The notes below the pieces were generated by a model, which worked only from the letters and a program-made list of their open reading frames with translations, was not told the DNA's origin and made no database searches. A DNA stretch of 64,000 nucleotides, taken from contig CM121341.1 in NCBI GenBank assembly GCA_051530055.1, positions 10,664,001 to 10,728,000 on the forward strand. Reading direction: 5' to 3'. This DNA is from Neoechinorhynchus agilis. Lineage: Eukaryota; Acanthocephala. Below, in pieces: positions 22,776 through 34,033 of the stretch (its first letter is position 1; every line of letters begins with the position of its first letter). A program made the position numbers and the translations under genes.

Positions 22776-24700
22776 CTATTGAAAGATTTTACACAATGCT
22801 TTGTTTGTATGATAGCGTCTCTTATATTTTAGTGAACATTTCGCAGATTTCAAAACGTCAATGGTTAGTTCATCTTTGGACCGCAGAACCATTTTGCCCT
22901 TCTTACCAAACGGTCCTTCAATCACAGTCACTTGACCGTTATCCAAAAAAACATTCATTCCTGAAAATGCCTGGACTGCTTGATCATTGGCAAACATGCC
23001 GGCTGCAATGGCCGTATTCTTCGAAGTCAATCTTTCGATATATCCACTTCGTTCGTATTCATTGAAAACTCTAACTGCTTCTAAGGGTTCATCGTTGCTG
23101 GTATTTTCTTGCCATCCAAGAAATAATCGTCCATGAAAAGCTAGTCGGCACACATTTGACTTTAAGTCTGAGTCGAGCTTCGATGCAAATAGCAGAGCAT
23201 TTGTCGGACAAAATATAGGGTCGTTTAAGTGCTGCTCGACGGTCACATTCAAAGATTAGTACAATTTGCAAAAAGCCAATTCTTGTAAAGGGATTTGGGT
23301 TTAAAAATGGATTTATTGTTTACGGCATAAACTAAATAAGATAAAAATTTGAATATATATCACCGTACTAATATTTTGATTTCTGGCAAAAATTATCAAT
23401 GTAGCACTACCGTCCAATCGATAAGACCGTCAATAACGCCAGAAGTATAAATAAGCTACCTTCTGATGTTGGATCGATCTCTTTCAATAACAAATGGTCG
23501 TGATTCAGTAGACACTCATTGCAGTGAAACATTGCTAATATTTTACAGATAACGGTAGTGTAGGCAACGGATAAATGAAGCTTCTGTCCGACTTGAATTT
23601 TCCTTTTGAAGAACTCAACAAGGTTAGCCGATGCGAGGATAAACTTAAATTTTTTGACGAAACCCATCTCGCAGGCGATAGATCTTTCAATGTTAATGTC
23701 TGACTTTTTTAATTGCACTGATATTCCTGCTCGATCGCCTTGTATTATTTTATTGACGGGTTCGTGGAATACTTGAATTGATCGAATCTTACAGGGCGCT
23801 GAGTCTATCTGCGGCAATTGTATTTTTGAACCAGCACTGGTTTGTCCGGATATGACTGTTCCGGTTAATATCATGCCTTGGCCCTTAGACTGAAAGCAGT
23901 GGTCTAGTGCAGAGATTGGGAAGGAAAACAATGGATCATTATAAAAGTTACAGAAAGATCCGTGCGAGGTAAATGTGCAACAAAATGTAGGATATCCGCC
24001 GGAGAATTGATTTCGTTACAGAACAAAAGAATAGCTAATTTGCACGAATGGAATTCATCGTCTATAATCCATATACCTCCCAATCTCTGTTCTTTATATA
24101 AAATAAGAAAGGGTCATCGGCACTTCTCTGCGGAACATAAGCGAGCTTTACAATAGCATCCTTCAAGCTTTGAACTATCATGTTTTTCGCAGAAACTTTC
24201 ACAATCTCAGCACGTTCAAAAGAAGATCGTTTCTCGAGAATCAGCCGGACCTTCTTCTCCAATTTATTGACTGCAGTGTCCGCACATAAATCAACTTTAT
24301 TTAAAGCAACAATAAGTCTTTTGTTGCATGCGATTTCCCCAATTACCATACATTCACCGGTCTGAGTTTGAAATCCTTCTACGGAATCGATGACAAGAAT
24401 CATCATATCGATTATTTGCGCTCCTCCAATAATCGTTCGAATCAACGAAGCATGGCCTGGACAATCGACTAGACTAAATCGAACTTTAGTGCATATGCAT
24501 GATAAATTAGGTGGTGCCGGTTCCGTGAATGATGAGAATCCTAAGTCAAGTGTGATGCCACGGGCCTGACTTTGGGGATCACGGTCAAATGAAGCCGTGC
24601 TTTCACAAGTGCTCAAAACCCGGCATAATGAGGTTTTCCCACTGTCTACGTGGCCAAGTACACCAACGTTTAAGTTTAAACATTTTTCTTGAGTCGACAT
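22776..24700 (-). CDS. EEFSEC: Selenocysteine-specific elongation factor eEFSec
   Basis: Multi-exon GTPase that delivers Sec-tRNA to ribosomes at UGA codons. Exon 1 (ATG at 24700) has the G1 loop GHVDSGKTS, RGITLDLGFSSF (switch I region), DCPGHASLIRTIIGGAQIID and NKVD, nearly identical to other animal eEFSec. Exon 2 (from 23903 after a TAG acceptor down to about 23430) has DHCFQSKGQGMILTGTV and continues through domain II/III. Exon 3 (about 23280-22776) has ALLFASKLDSDLKSNVCRLA followed by FHGRLFLG and the C-terminal KYKRRYHTNKALCKIF, ending as the vertebrate protein does (SLTFKRYVFDTHKRM). Two joins are unclear: exon 1 to 2 lacks a GT donor in the right phase, and the start of exon 3 reads in two overlapping frames near 23220-23260. 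These may be assembly indels or unusual splicing. Its client TGR lies 36 kb away in this window. Confidence 0.95.
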
Positions 24701-24760
24701 TTTGAATCTGAAAAAGCAAAGGGCGATATTATGCAATGGTCTCTAGCATTTTCCTTCAGA

Positions 24761-25000
24761 TTAATGGAACTTCGAATCCAATAGTTTATCATTATTAATC
24801 GAAGTATTTTCCAGTTCATTTCTATACATGGATAGTAATTCGAGAAGCAAATTTAAAAACACAGTTGTATGATCTTTAAGATAACTCAGAGCCACCAAAA
24901 GGCTAGTAAGCGTAATATCGCAAATTCCAAACACAAGTAAAACAGTAATGTAAATGTCAGCAACATCAAACAAATTAAAACGCATAATTCGAGTAATCAA
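24761..25000 (-). CDS. Hypothetical hydrophobic ORF between eEFSec and PSMB4
   Basis: Open reading of about 80 codons with one long hydrophobic segment (DIYITVLLVFGICDITLTSL) and a Lys/Asn-rich tail ending LLDSKFH. It has no ATG at its start; the first Met is a few codons in. An acceptor-like TTTTATCAAG lies just upstream, so it may be the last exon of a small spliced gene. Not recognised. It could also be 5' leader of eEFSec, which begins 60 bp downstream. Confidence 0.25.
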   Translation of the reverse strand: MITRIMRFNLFDVADIYITVLLVFGICDITLTSLLVALSYLKDHTTVFLNLLLELLSMYRNELENTSINNDKLLDSKFH

Positions 25001-25347
25001 TCTTGATAAAAGTAGTTTGAGAGAAGAATGAACTTGCTAAATGTTACATTTTTCAGTTTGGCATTGCGACGAAATTTGTGCGTTTAACAAAGTAATTTCT
25101 CACCAAAAACTGCTAAAATCGTCTTTCGATGGATTATAACGAGCGACAATCGAGCTTTCTCTCAGGCATAAGAAGTACTATGGATGTTTGCCCTAGAAAC
25201 GATTGTCATCAGATTTACGAAGCTTATTATTATAAAATCTAGTAACAGTGACCCTGATTGGTGCCAACAAAATGTGGATACTTCGATTCTTGACTGCGAT
25301 AAAATCAACCACCCGCACGACTTTTAATAGATTCTTTTTCCAAACAC

Positions 25348-26322
25348 TCAAAGCACAGGCCTAAAAGGTGAATCAGTTGAGTAACAAGAGTGAACGATGT
25401 ACTAACAGTTTCTCGTAATCCATCATCTCCCATTTTGACTCGACGACGCCTTCGTTCACTTCACTTTGAATTTCTCCGGATTCTTGTTGGCTCATGATGC
25501 CATATTGGTATCGGGCGAACGAGCGACAATCCCGATAAAAAAGTAAAGTCATTGCTCGTTTAATAAGTTCGATTGCTTCCTCACGAGAAGGGAGTGCACT
25601 TTCATCGATTTGTTGCCGGATCCATGGCTAAGGATTTGATGATTTTGAGAGACCGAGATAAAAACACAGACCATTATAAGATACGAGCCAAGCCCACGAG
25701 CGATTACGGACTCCTCATAAGCAGTCCCGCGATCGTTAACAGATCCAAGAAACGGTTTACCACGTTGGTCGATACCAGCTATAAGTACGTTCAACAGAAG
25801 AGGATTAAATTGTGATCGGTGGTAGTAAAGAACGGATGAAATCCATCCATAAATGGAACGAGCGGACAAATCCCCGTTTTCAGTGCAGTCGCTCTGAGTA
25901 ACCAAATTGTCAAGCTCTTCACTTAAGTTCTGGAAATCCGCGAAATCACCGCCGACCGCCAGCATCGTTTTATCGTTCACAATCTTAACTCGGCTAAGAG
26001 AACGAAATCTCGCTAGAGATCCATATGAACCAAGAGTATCGGCTGCTACAATTACCCCACCGTTGAATAGAAGACCGACTACGGACGTCCCAGTTACCGT
26101 AGGAGTTCTAAATCGCTCACAACGACAAAACTTACGAATAAATGCGACTTACAAAGTCCTAGCGATTGTTCCACAGACTTGAGACTTGCTTCCCTTCTTG
26201 GTCAAAGGTGATTTATAGACGCAAGATGACATCAAATCCATTCCAAATGAAACTGTTCCAACAAATTTTGACTGCGGAAAATACGTCGGGGGAAGCGTTG
26301 CATCGAATTCTTTCCCTGTCAT
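25348..26322 (-). CDS. PSMB4: Proteasome subunit beta type-4
   Basis: Four exons, all GT-AG with 44-46 nt introns: 26322-26153, 26107-25672, 25627-25407 and a tiny last exon 25360-25348. The joined protein has GTIARTLTPTVTGTSVVG across the first intron, then GGVIVAADTLGSYGSLARFR, MLAVGGDFADFQ, PLLLNVLIAG and, in exon 3, AIELIKRAMTLLFYRDCRSF and SKWEMMDYEKL. These match PSMB4 (beta-7 of the 20S core), a non-catalytic subunit. If the last intron is not spliced, the protein ends at 25373 instead. The ATG chosen (MTGKEFDATLPP) is the first in frame; the sequence just upstream is a SINE fragment at 26350-26435. Confidence 0.95.
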
Positions 26323-26349
26323 GTGATGTAGACGCTCGTTGTCATTCAC

Positions 26350-26435
26350 GGCGAAAGTGAATGTGATGAGTTCCGCTACCTCAGTAGGTATCTGAGAATC
26401 CGGACCTGGATGAGTACAAACTCTTAACTGTTGTT
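26350..26435 (+). mobile_element. SINE fragment (3' body) at the PSMB4 5' end
   Basis: GTGATGAGTTCCGCTACCTC, then TATCTGAGAATCCGG and GTACAAACTCTTAAC, match the body and tail of the tRNA-derived SINE at 14951-15134 but lack the tRNA head. It lies within 30 bp of the PSMB4 start, in divergent orientation, so it occupies the promoter or 5' leader. Confidence 0.65.
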
Positions 26436-26699
26436 GATCGGAGTTTATGTGGTCATATCACTTTTCTGTTGTAAAAGATAAAATTCGGCCGCTGAAAGTG
26501 CTAAAATAAATCATAATAAAAATATATGATAACTTTACAACGCCAGGAGCGAGAATTTTATAAAAAAATGTTACTTATTGTAAAACTCTCAAATCTGAGC
26601 TCTATACAAAAATTATGAAAACTTAAAGGATTGACCGAACAGGTGCGCATCATGCGAAATCGATCAAAGAAGCGATTTAAGGGTTAATGATGTGAACGG

Positions 26700-27260
26700 A
26701 ATTTTCGCGCAAAACGGTTATGGAGATTTTGAAAATTGATCTGAACGCAACGTCGAGCTAAATCGATGGACGAACTTTTGAGGAAGAAGCAAAAGAATGG
26801 CGATGCCTTACCGATCCTGAGGATCCCATTTGTTAGCGACAAATTTACGAGCAACATCAAGAAACTTTTAAGAGATAGGACTGAAGGTTCCATTAGTCCA
26901 CAGGAGTGCTCCAACATTACGTCGTGGATCCTAACAAGGACAACGCACCACAACGTTGCCACATGCAGGCGGCAAGGCCGAAGGTCGCATGTATCCGGAT
27001 GTCGTTTGAACAAGACACGCACAGGAACATATCCGGGTGTATTTATGCGCTGAACCAAAACACGGCCTCCTACGGGTCGACACCATGGGCCAAACACCAC
27101 TTTTAAAGTTCCATCCAGGAGATCAAGGAGTGAGTCTATGGAATCGGAATCGTCGCCATAAAGGGCTACTGCTACGAAATCGACGCCATAAAATGCTACT
27201 GCCACGGAATTGTAATTTTATAAGGCAACTGATACGAAACCAAAATATATGTAAATGTCG
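26700..27260 (+). mobile_element. Probable Penelope-like remnant
   Basis: Plus-strand reading LPILRIPFVSDKFTSNIKKL followed by LRDRTEG resembles the segment linking RT and nuclease in Penelope-like elements (a Pfv...s..I...L motif). The rest is degraded. A run of short GCTACTG-type repeats follows at 27140-27240. Confidence 0.35.
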
Positions 27261-27289
27261 ATATGTGAAGAGATACCGGGCTATATGAT

Positions 27290-27385
27290 TGGAATTATTG
27301 TTTAGAAGTCTTCACACCCGGTAAATGATTATTTCGATTAAAAACGTTCTGCAAATCTCGTCGGGTTCATCATCAGTTCTAAAAT
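27290..27385. repeat. F1 foldback element, single arm
   Basis: GTTTAGAAGTCTTCACACCC through CTCGTCGGGTTCATCATCAG is the left arm of the F1 palindrome; the right arm is missing. Confidence 0.55.
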
Positions 27386-27389
27386 ACAA

Positions 27390-28615
27390 GTGGTTAAATG
27401 GTTATTCTGCTCTCGCGCGCGCTTATAGTTGATTGTGTTGTTTCATTTTTTAGCTGTGCAGGCAGAGCTTCATTCATGTCCGGTTTCTCTTCTTTGATTA
27501 AGAAGGCTTCCTTGATTAAGCGCCGAAATTTATTGCGTTCACTTGCTAAAATCATTGTTTTGACGAAATTGACCATTGGCCAGTTTGCACCTCGTGTCGT
27601 GCAATATTCGACGCTACCACCTTGTGAGTCGTGGACCGTTTATGTTGACAGAAAAAGCCTCGTTAAATCCAGAGACGAACAAGAAAACGACGAGAGCTAT
27701 CGTGCTTGTAGCCCTTTAAATAAAAGTATATTTAGAATTATCGGCGTTAATTTAAGTTTCCGCGGAGCATTGTTAAAATTGGAAGAGTTTGTTGCTTTAA
27801 CTCGTTGAATCGCCAGCATATAAATCGGAAAGGCAATTTAAAAAGATATTTTGTAAATAAATCTGAAGTCTTAGCAGATTTGGTATTTTCAACGAGAGGC
27901 TCAGAGAATTTAGAGCTATGTTGTTTCGAACAACATTAAACCAATTGAGGTTCTTTGGACATATACAAAGTTAACAAACAACTGAAATAAATGCGATAGA
28001 GCATTAAGTATCTTTTAATAAAGTGCAAATGGAAATTGTCCCTTCGTATCAAAGACGAACGTTAAACCTTAGAACCTCAATGGTCTCTATTTTCCCATTC
28101 ATGATAATTGGAAGACTACCAACTCCTTTTGATTGCAAGGAAGAAGAATGGAAGGCTCAATCGTATTGGGGTTCGAAGACACGAGTACCCGAAACGATAA
28201 AACCAATGAGATTTTATGAAACAATTTCTTTTATATAGGAAACGCAATTAGTCTTGTAATAATGAGCATCGATGATTGAATTAAGTCAAAGGGTGAGCCG
28301 ATCGTTTTGGATCAAAATCAGTTAATCATTTTTGCGACTCACAAGGATGTTCTTATCGGGTTCGATCACATGAATTAATTCCACGCTAAGAGCAATATTC
28401 AGTGATAGTCGTAAGAAGGCGGAGCACGGACCAGAAAGGTCAAAGAAGAACTATCGTCGTTTTCGCTTAAGCTAATAAAGTTAGAAAAATCGGTGATGGG
28501 CTAATATCAAAAGCAACCTGTTTGCAAAAGAGTTGATTCCTTCGATAGATAAGTGCAGTTTATGTTAGGTTTCAGCTCTAGGAGTTTATCCCAAAAAGAA
28601 CGTTTATTTGTTACT
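27390..28615. other. No supported gene
   Basis: Contains a 136-codon plus-strand open frame at 27398-27808 and scattered shorter ones. None has recognisable motifs, and the first begins inside sequence next to a repeat. I see nothing else. Confidence 0.4.
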
Positions 28616-28619
28616 TCTG

Positions 28620-29600
28620 ATACAATCACCACCGTCCGCAAAATCGGAGCTTCTCTCCTTCCTCGACTGTCGCTATCACGCTAGCAGCATTGCCTCGTTG
28701 TACTGCGAGTGAGATATTTTGTCGAAGGAATACACCTGCTCGTGCATCGCCGGTCGTTTCTCTCAATATCTTCGAGAGATCCTGGAGCAGAGTGAGTGCC
28801 AAGCTGCCAAGCGCTCCATACGTCTTTACTCCGAAGGGGACAAATAGTGGGAACTTGCTAATCGACCTTTCCTCCCTTCCGCTGCACTGGCGGCACCACC
28901 GGCGACTTCGAGAGAGAAGGGAATGTTGTTTACTACGAGGGTGCCCACACACGTGGCGTCCCAGAGAAGGCATTTGCCCCCCCCCCGCCACGGGAAAACC
29001 GAAATTCCATCGGGCCTACGGCCGTCTAGTCTACAGAGGTGGGCGGCTTCCAGGATGTTCGGGAAGCTCGCCGTTCTCAACGCCCGAGAAATTGCGTTAT
29101 TGATTTCAGAAGGGCGTGGGAACCTTCCTCCTGACTTTCGGCAAACGAGACCGTGTCGCCAGCGAGCACCAACCAAAGACCCACATCGACAGCGATGGGG
29201 CGTGCATATCGGGAGACCAAGTCTTAAGGATACTGCGATCCTCGTTACCTCGTCAGTAAGAAGAGTTCCCACTGATGCCAGAGGTACAGCCTCCAACCAC
29301 GCCCCAGATTCTCGTGTTGAAACTGCCAACAGTCTAGCTCGGACGACCCCATCGCGAGAACCTGAAAGTAGAGAGCTGTGAGCTCTCGCGACAAGAGGTC
29401 CGTCCCAGATCGACTGTCTGAAGCCATTCACGGGAACATGGTTAGCGCTGTCTGCTGGCACCATTCCTCAACCGCCACCACGAAATCCGACTGGTAGGCT
29501 CCCCTCAAACGATCCAAGAGAGGCTGGCAAAGCAAGGCCCACTAGTGCCCGAATTCCCAATCCCCCAGATGACAAAGGCAAAGAAGCTGAGCTGGACATT
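28620..29600 (-). mobile_element. LINE C-terminal region with restriction-like endonuclease motifs
   Basis: Minus strand. Reads RLLAVSTRESGAWLEAVPLA, EVTRIAVSLRLGLPICTP, a zinc-binding HRCRCGSLVGARWRHGLVC, then RRPDGISVFPWRGGG followed by LLWDATCVGT, and finally FVPFGVKTYGALG with GNAASVIATVEEG. The RPD...WDAT block looks like the PD-D/E-K core of a restriction-like endonuclease, as in R2/NeSL-type LINEs that cut with a C-terminal nuclease. No RT remains, and at least one frame break lies near 28860. GC content is clearly higher than in the surroundings. Clade assignment is inference. Confidence 0.65.
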
Positions 29601-30580
29601 TAAAATACGCTCGAGACAAGCCCTCACCTTGTCGTCGAGCTTAGCCAATCCTTCCTTATGTTTGAAAAATGTAATTTGGGATAAAGAGTACGTTCTTTAT
29701 CAGAACTAACGCTTCGTGAGCCTAGAGAGCGCTCATTTTATCGCACAGCAACGAAAGTTTCGGTATCATACGGCCGATCTCATCTTCCACATTTGAATCG
29801 AAGGCGCAACTGCCCAGGAGACTGAGTTGCTCCTGAGTCACGAGTTTCAGACCTGGAGCTACGGTCTCAAACCCATCCATTAGCTCCTTGACTTTGGCGG
29901 TGTGTAGAAAATACAAAACTCTTCAATCGATTCTAAATCGGTGAATTACTAATAGCCATGAACTGTTAAGACCGCTAGCCCAGTGGATCCTTGTAGCGAT
30001 CCCAAATATCTCAATGAATGTTACAGTTGGAGATTCTAGGACGGGTGGATATTGAAATCGATACGTCTGAAATGATTAATCTGAACCAACTTCTCTGGAT
30101 TGTTCTTTGGAATATGCGTAGGACGGCATTCAATAATATAATATTTTTAAGATTTGAGTAGGATTCCGCAGTTAGCGTGATGTTATAAAAAGTACAGTGT
30201 CATTTATAATCTCTGATCAATGCATCTAGAAGTTATTTTTAATGAAATTTTCAAAAACAATGAGCGACTTTCGTCCGTCAATGTAAATTTTTGGAGGAGT
30301 AGAAGCGAATATTGAGTAGATATTCTCGACGCCAAAGAGCCTAAAAGTCCAATGACTGTTGGATCAAACTATGATTTTCTCTTATTATCGATTAATACAA
30401 ATAGGTAATTCCGTTCAAAGTTATAACAGCAAGAGTGAACGGATACCCAGAAGGATAATTAAATGGAAATTGACGGTAGCCAGTCGCAAGAAATATTCCA
30501 ACGTCCAGAACGCTCAAAATTCCAACGAAAGCGATGGCTCCGATACCACTAATAGTCCCAAACGATGTTACCAGCATTAA
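29600..30580. other. No supported gene
   Basis: AT-rich intergenic sequence; only short open frames without motifs. Confidence 0.4.
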
Positions 30581-30589
30581 CATTGTTAG

Positions 30590-30690
30590 TTGTTTTATGG
30601 CGAGGAAATTAAAATGATTTGATTTTAAATTCGATATTTCGGCACAATCTTGTGCCAATTATTTTAATTTCTTCGCCATAAAGCAATAAA
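30590..30690. repeat. Small foldback element
   Basis: TTTTATGGCGAGGAAATTAA is inverted at the other end as TTAATTTCTTCGCCATAAA, with GGCACAATCTTGTGCC at the centre. A hairpin about 100 nt long would form. The layout resembles the palindrome at 60165-60290. Confidence 0.6.
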
Positions 30691-31494
30691 TAAGAACAGT
30701 TCAATCTTCAAACATTAACATTGTTCAAGAAATGAAAGAATCATTAAAGATGATAACAAAAAATGAATTTTAAATCGACAAACTTAAATTTTTGGGGATT
30801 GACGCGATTTTTATCTGGAGGTTAAAGTTGATCTGCCGTTTTTACGGTTTTTATCTCAGAATAAATTCATTTAGGTTCAATTTTTGTAATTTCTAAATGA
30901 GATCTTTATGATTTTCATTAGTCTAAAAATAGTGTAGATTTCCATCGCTTTTCTATCTTTGGAGAATTGTTTTGTTTTTTAATGTTCATTTTTATTGTAA
31001 AGTGAACCAACCATTAACTATATGTCAAATTTTAAACGACACAAACTTTCTTGGACTCACAAATAAATATTTCATTTTGTAAATCGATTTAATCGCCATT
31101 TTTTAATTTAACAATCGATCACAAATGCCGATTTGTCTAGAAATCAGTGGAAAAAGCGTTTGAGATTAAACCGAGGACGAACATTGTGAACTCCCTCACG
31201 TCTCACCACTTCAAAACCTTTGTTTTCAATTCTATTCATGGCTTGACAAATAAACATAATGATTCCAAAAGTAGAGCTGTCCTCTGTTTAACTCAATTCA
31301 AAGGAGTCATCTAGAGATGAAAACAACTATAAAATACACCGCCGTAATTTATATTTTGAATTGTTTATTTTTAATCGACGACAATTTATTTATCCTCTGT
31401 TTTAAAGGTGGCCTTTTTTCACGGCTGACAATTTTCCAAGAACGCACACAGTGAACCGATATCTTGCATCAGGGAAACGCATAAAATCAATTAA

Positions 31495-31690
31495 TATCCT
31501 TATCCATACGCGGTTCTAAGTTTATAAGAATCCCTCCGGATCCTTAAATATCTCCCAAGGTGGCGTGATTCATCAGTCAGTTTCCTCCTCCCTCCAACGA
31601 GATATTTCATCTTTTTTGGTTAGGAGTCATGGGCAGTTGTAGATTTTTAACCCTTTTACCCAAACTGGGATAAGGACCAAACACAGGGTA
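31495..31690 (-). mobile_element. tRNA-derived SINE, diverged copy c
   Basis: Minus strand. Body with AAGATGAAATATCTCG, then GGAAACTGACTGATGAATC and TTAAGGATCCGGAGGGA, parallel to copies a and b but with many substitutions. Just upstream of USP39. Confidence 0.6.
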
Positions 31691-31886
31691 AAAGTCCTCG
31701 GCTGGCCAGACTTCAAATTTTTTTTTATTAAATTATACTTGCAACATCAATAAAAGCACAGCTCGCCACCGGTGGAAGTCGGGCCCATAATGCTGGTGGC
31801 GTTATCCTCTGAGGAAAGTCTTATTCCTGCGGTCGCTTCCCTCATTCGACGGCCCAATTTGTTGCAACGATGGATACTTTAACTAT

Positions 31887-33402
31887 ATGAACATTGACTC
31901 CCATTCGATTTTTCCTTCACTCTCAGAAACCACACAAGCCCAATGGAGCACCTTTTATTGGCTTCAGATGACTAATCTCGAAACGCAATCCGACGATCCT
32001 AGAAGTCATCATTGTCCTTACCTGGACACCATTGACCGAAATATGCTTGATTTTGATTTCGAAAAGCTTTGTTCAGTCTGCCTGTCGAACAATAACGTCT
32101 ACGCGTGCCTCGTTTGTGGCAAATATTATCAAGGACGTGGTCAAAACTCACATGCTTACATTCACAGCCTTGAGAACGGTCACCATGTCTTTATAAACCT
32201 CCATAATCTCCGATTCTACTGCCTTCCTGATAATTATCTAATTATGGACAGCTCATTGGATGATATAAAGTACGTCCTTAATCCAACTTACACTCCTGAA
32301 TCCATTGATGAACTCGATACAAGTCAAACGAAATGCCGATCATTTAACGGAGTCCTCTACTATCCCGGTATCATTGGTCTAAATAATATAAAAGCTAACG
32401 ATTATTGCAATGTTGTCCTACTTGCATTGTCTCACGTCAAACCGCTTCGAGATTTTTTCCTCCTTCAGGAAAACTATGAAGCTCTGAAACAAAGACCAAT
32501 GAGTGCCAGTGTTCGCTTGGTTCTTCGATTCGGTGAACTAGTCCGAAAGCTCTGGAATCCACGGAATTTTAAGCCGCACGTAAGTCCACATGAAATGTTA
32601 CAAGCCATAGTTCAATCGAGTTCGAAACAGTTTAAAATAACTGAACAAGGAGACCCAGTAAAATTGACTAGTTGGCTCCTCAATAATCTCCACATGACAC
32701 TAAAAAGTCTAAAGACAAAGAATTGTACGCACGAAGCTTAAGAATGAACGAATGTTAACTCTGTTTCGTTCTTCGGTTTATAAAATCGTTACTATGACAT
32801 TCGAAGGCCGTCTTCAGATTTCGTCAAGACGAGTTGCTAATAGTGAGTACATTGATTGCGCAAAAAACACGATGGATTATCCAGAAGAGGTACCTTTTCT
32901 TTGTCTCAACGTAGACTTGCCACCAGTTCCTCTTTTTCAAGATGAGAGAAAACAAAGCTTAATTCCACAAGTGCCACTGCTTACAATTTTAAATAAATTC
33001 GACGGAAAATGTGAACACGAATACAAAACGTATAAGGAAAATTTCATGAAACGATATCGAATACTTCGACTGCCAGAATACATTATTATTTATTACCAAC
33101 GATTCACTCGAAACAATTTTTATCTTGAAAAGAATAACACCATAGTAAATTTTCCAATAAAAGACGTTGATTTCGGATTTCTGATTGATTCTCCAGGATC
33201 TGTGACATATAATCTCATTGCCAATATTGTGCACGAAGGTGAACCGAACAAAGGAACCTATAGGATTCATGTGCTTCATAAAAGCACTGGAACGTGGTTT
33301 GAAATGCAAGATTTGCATGTGATTCCAATCCCAGCCCAAATGATCACCTTGTCTGAAGCTTATTTGCAGATATGGGAACGTGTCAAAAATACCGACAACT
33401 AA
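31887..33402 (+). CDS. USP39: USP39, U4/U6.U5 tri-snRNP-associated inactive USP
   Basis: Plus strand, two reading segments (31887-32741 and about 32725-33402). The first has the ZnF-UBP domain (CPYLDTIDRNMLDFDFEKLC, CLVCGKYYQGRGQNSHAY) and the start of the USP fold (GIIGLNNIKANDYCNVV, KLWNPRNFKPHVSPHEML). The second has FLCLNVDLPPVPLFQDE, EYKTYKENFMKRYRI and YRIHVLHKSTGTWFEMQDL, ending in AYLQIWERVK. USP39/Sad1 acts in pre-mRNA splicing. As expected for the family, the Cys-box Cys is Asp (NDY) and the catalytic His of GHY is Thr (GTY), so it cannot hydrolyse ubiquitin. The frame changes by one between LHMTLKSLKTKN and YKIVTMTFEG. No GT-AG pair there restores the frame, so it is an indel, an assembly error or an unusual intron. 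The N-terminus lacks the long RS-rich tail of vertebrates. Confidence 0.93.
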
Positions 33403-33711
33403 ATGAGTGCTGTTAAACTGAAGAAACAAGTTTTTACCTTGATTGTCACAAGAATTCCTATAATGTCAATGTGATCAACTGTTTAGAATTGGACTCCTTA
33501 AAAAATTAAGAAATAGAATTGAAGTTTAAATCGATGCAGATTCATGCTTTCTGTTTTTCAACAATATTTCGTCCTCTACTGATTGGTAATATTTCGTTGT
33601 TTAAAAAGAGAAGAAATTAGGATAATTGTGAATTTTACTTAAATCACTCCTTTTCGCATATTTACTAAAATTTTGTTTAAGAAATATCATTTTCATAATT
33701 AATATAGAGGA

Positions 33712-33795
33712 TGTCGATATGTGAGCTGCTGGATATATGATTAGGATTATTGTTTAGAAATCTTCACGCGGTAAATAAGTTTTTTGAACGGTGAA
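33712..33795. repeat. F1 foldback element, single arm with terminal sequence
   Basis: ATGTCGATATGTGAGCTG then ATTGTTTAGAAATCTTCACG and GGTAAATAAG match the outer part of the F1 family. The central block is missing. Confidence 0.5.
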
Positions 33796-34033
33796 CGCCT
33801 CTACTTTTGTAACCGAATACTTCTACATTTACGACGGCTTTGTTATTTTTATCCATTTGAATTTGTATAAAAATGCGGTAATTTCTCAAAGTGTTATGCC
33901 TTCAAAATGACGAACATAATTTTGACATGAATGATTTTTCAATAGATTTAAGAACAATTTTGTCACAAATAATATTGCGGACGTACCTCGTATGCTTTTT
34001 TTAATTTCATTTATTCCACGATTAAAATTTAAA

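Noticed and set aside
26684-27205. 173-codon minus-strand open frame
   Set aside because: It overlaps the plus-strand Penelope-like remnant, which has the recognisable motif; the minus frame has none.
27398-27808. 136-codon plus-strand open frame
   Set aside because: No motif, starts beside an F1 repeat arm, and no splice or promoter support.
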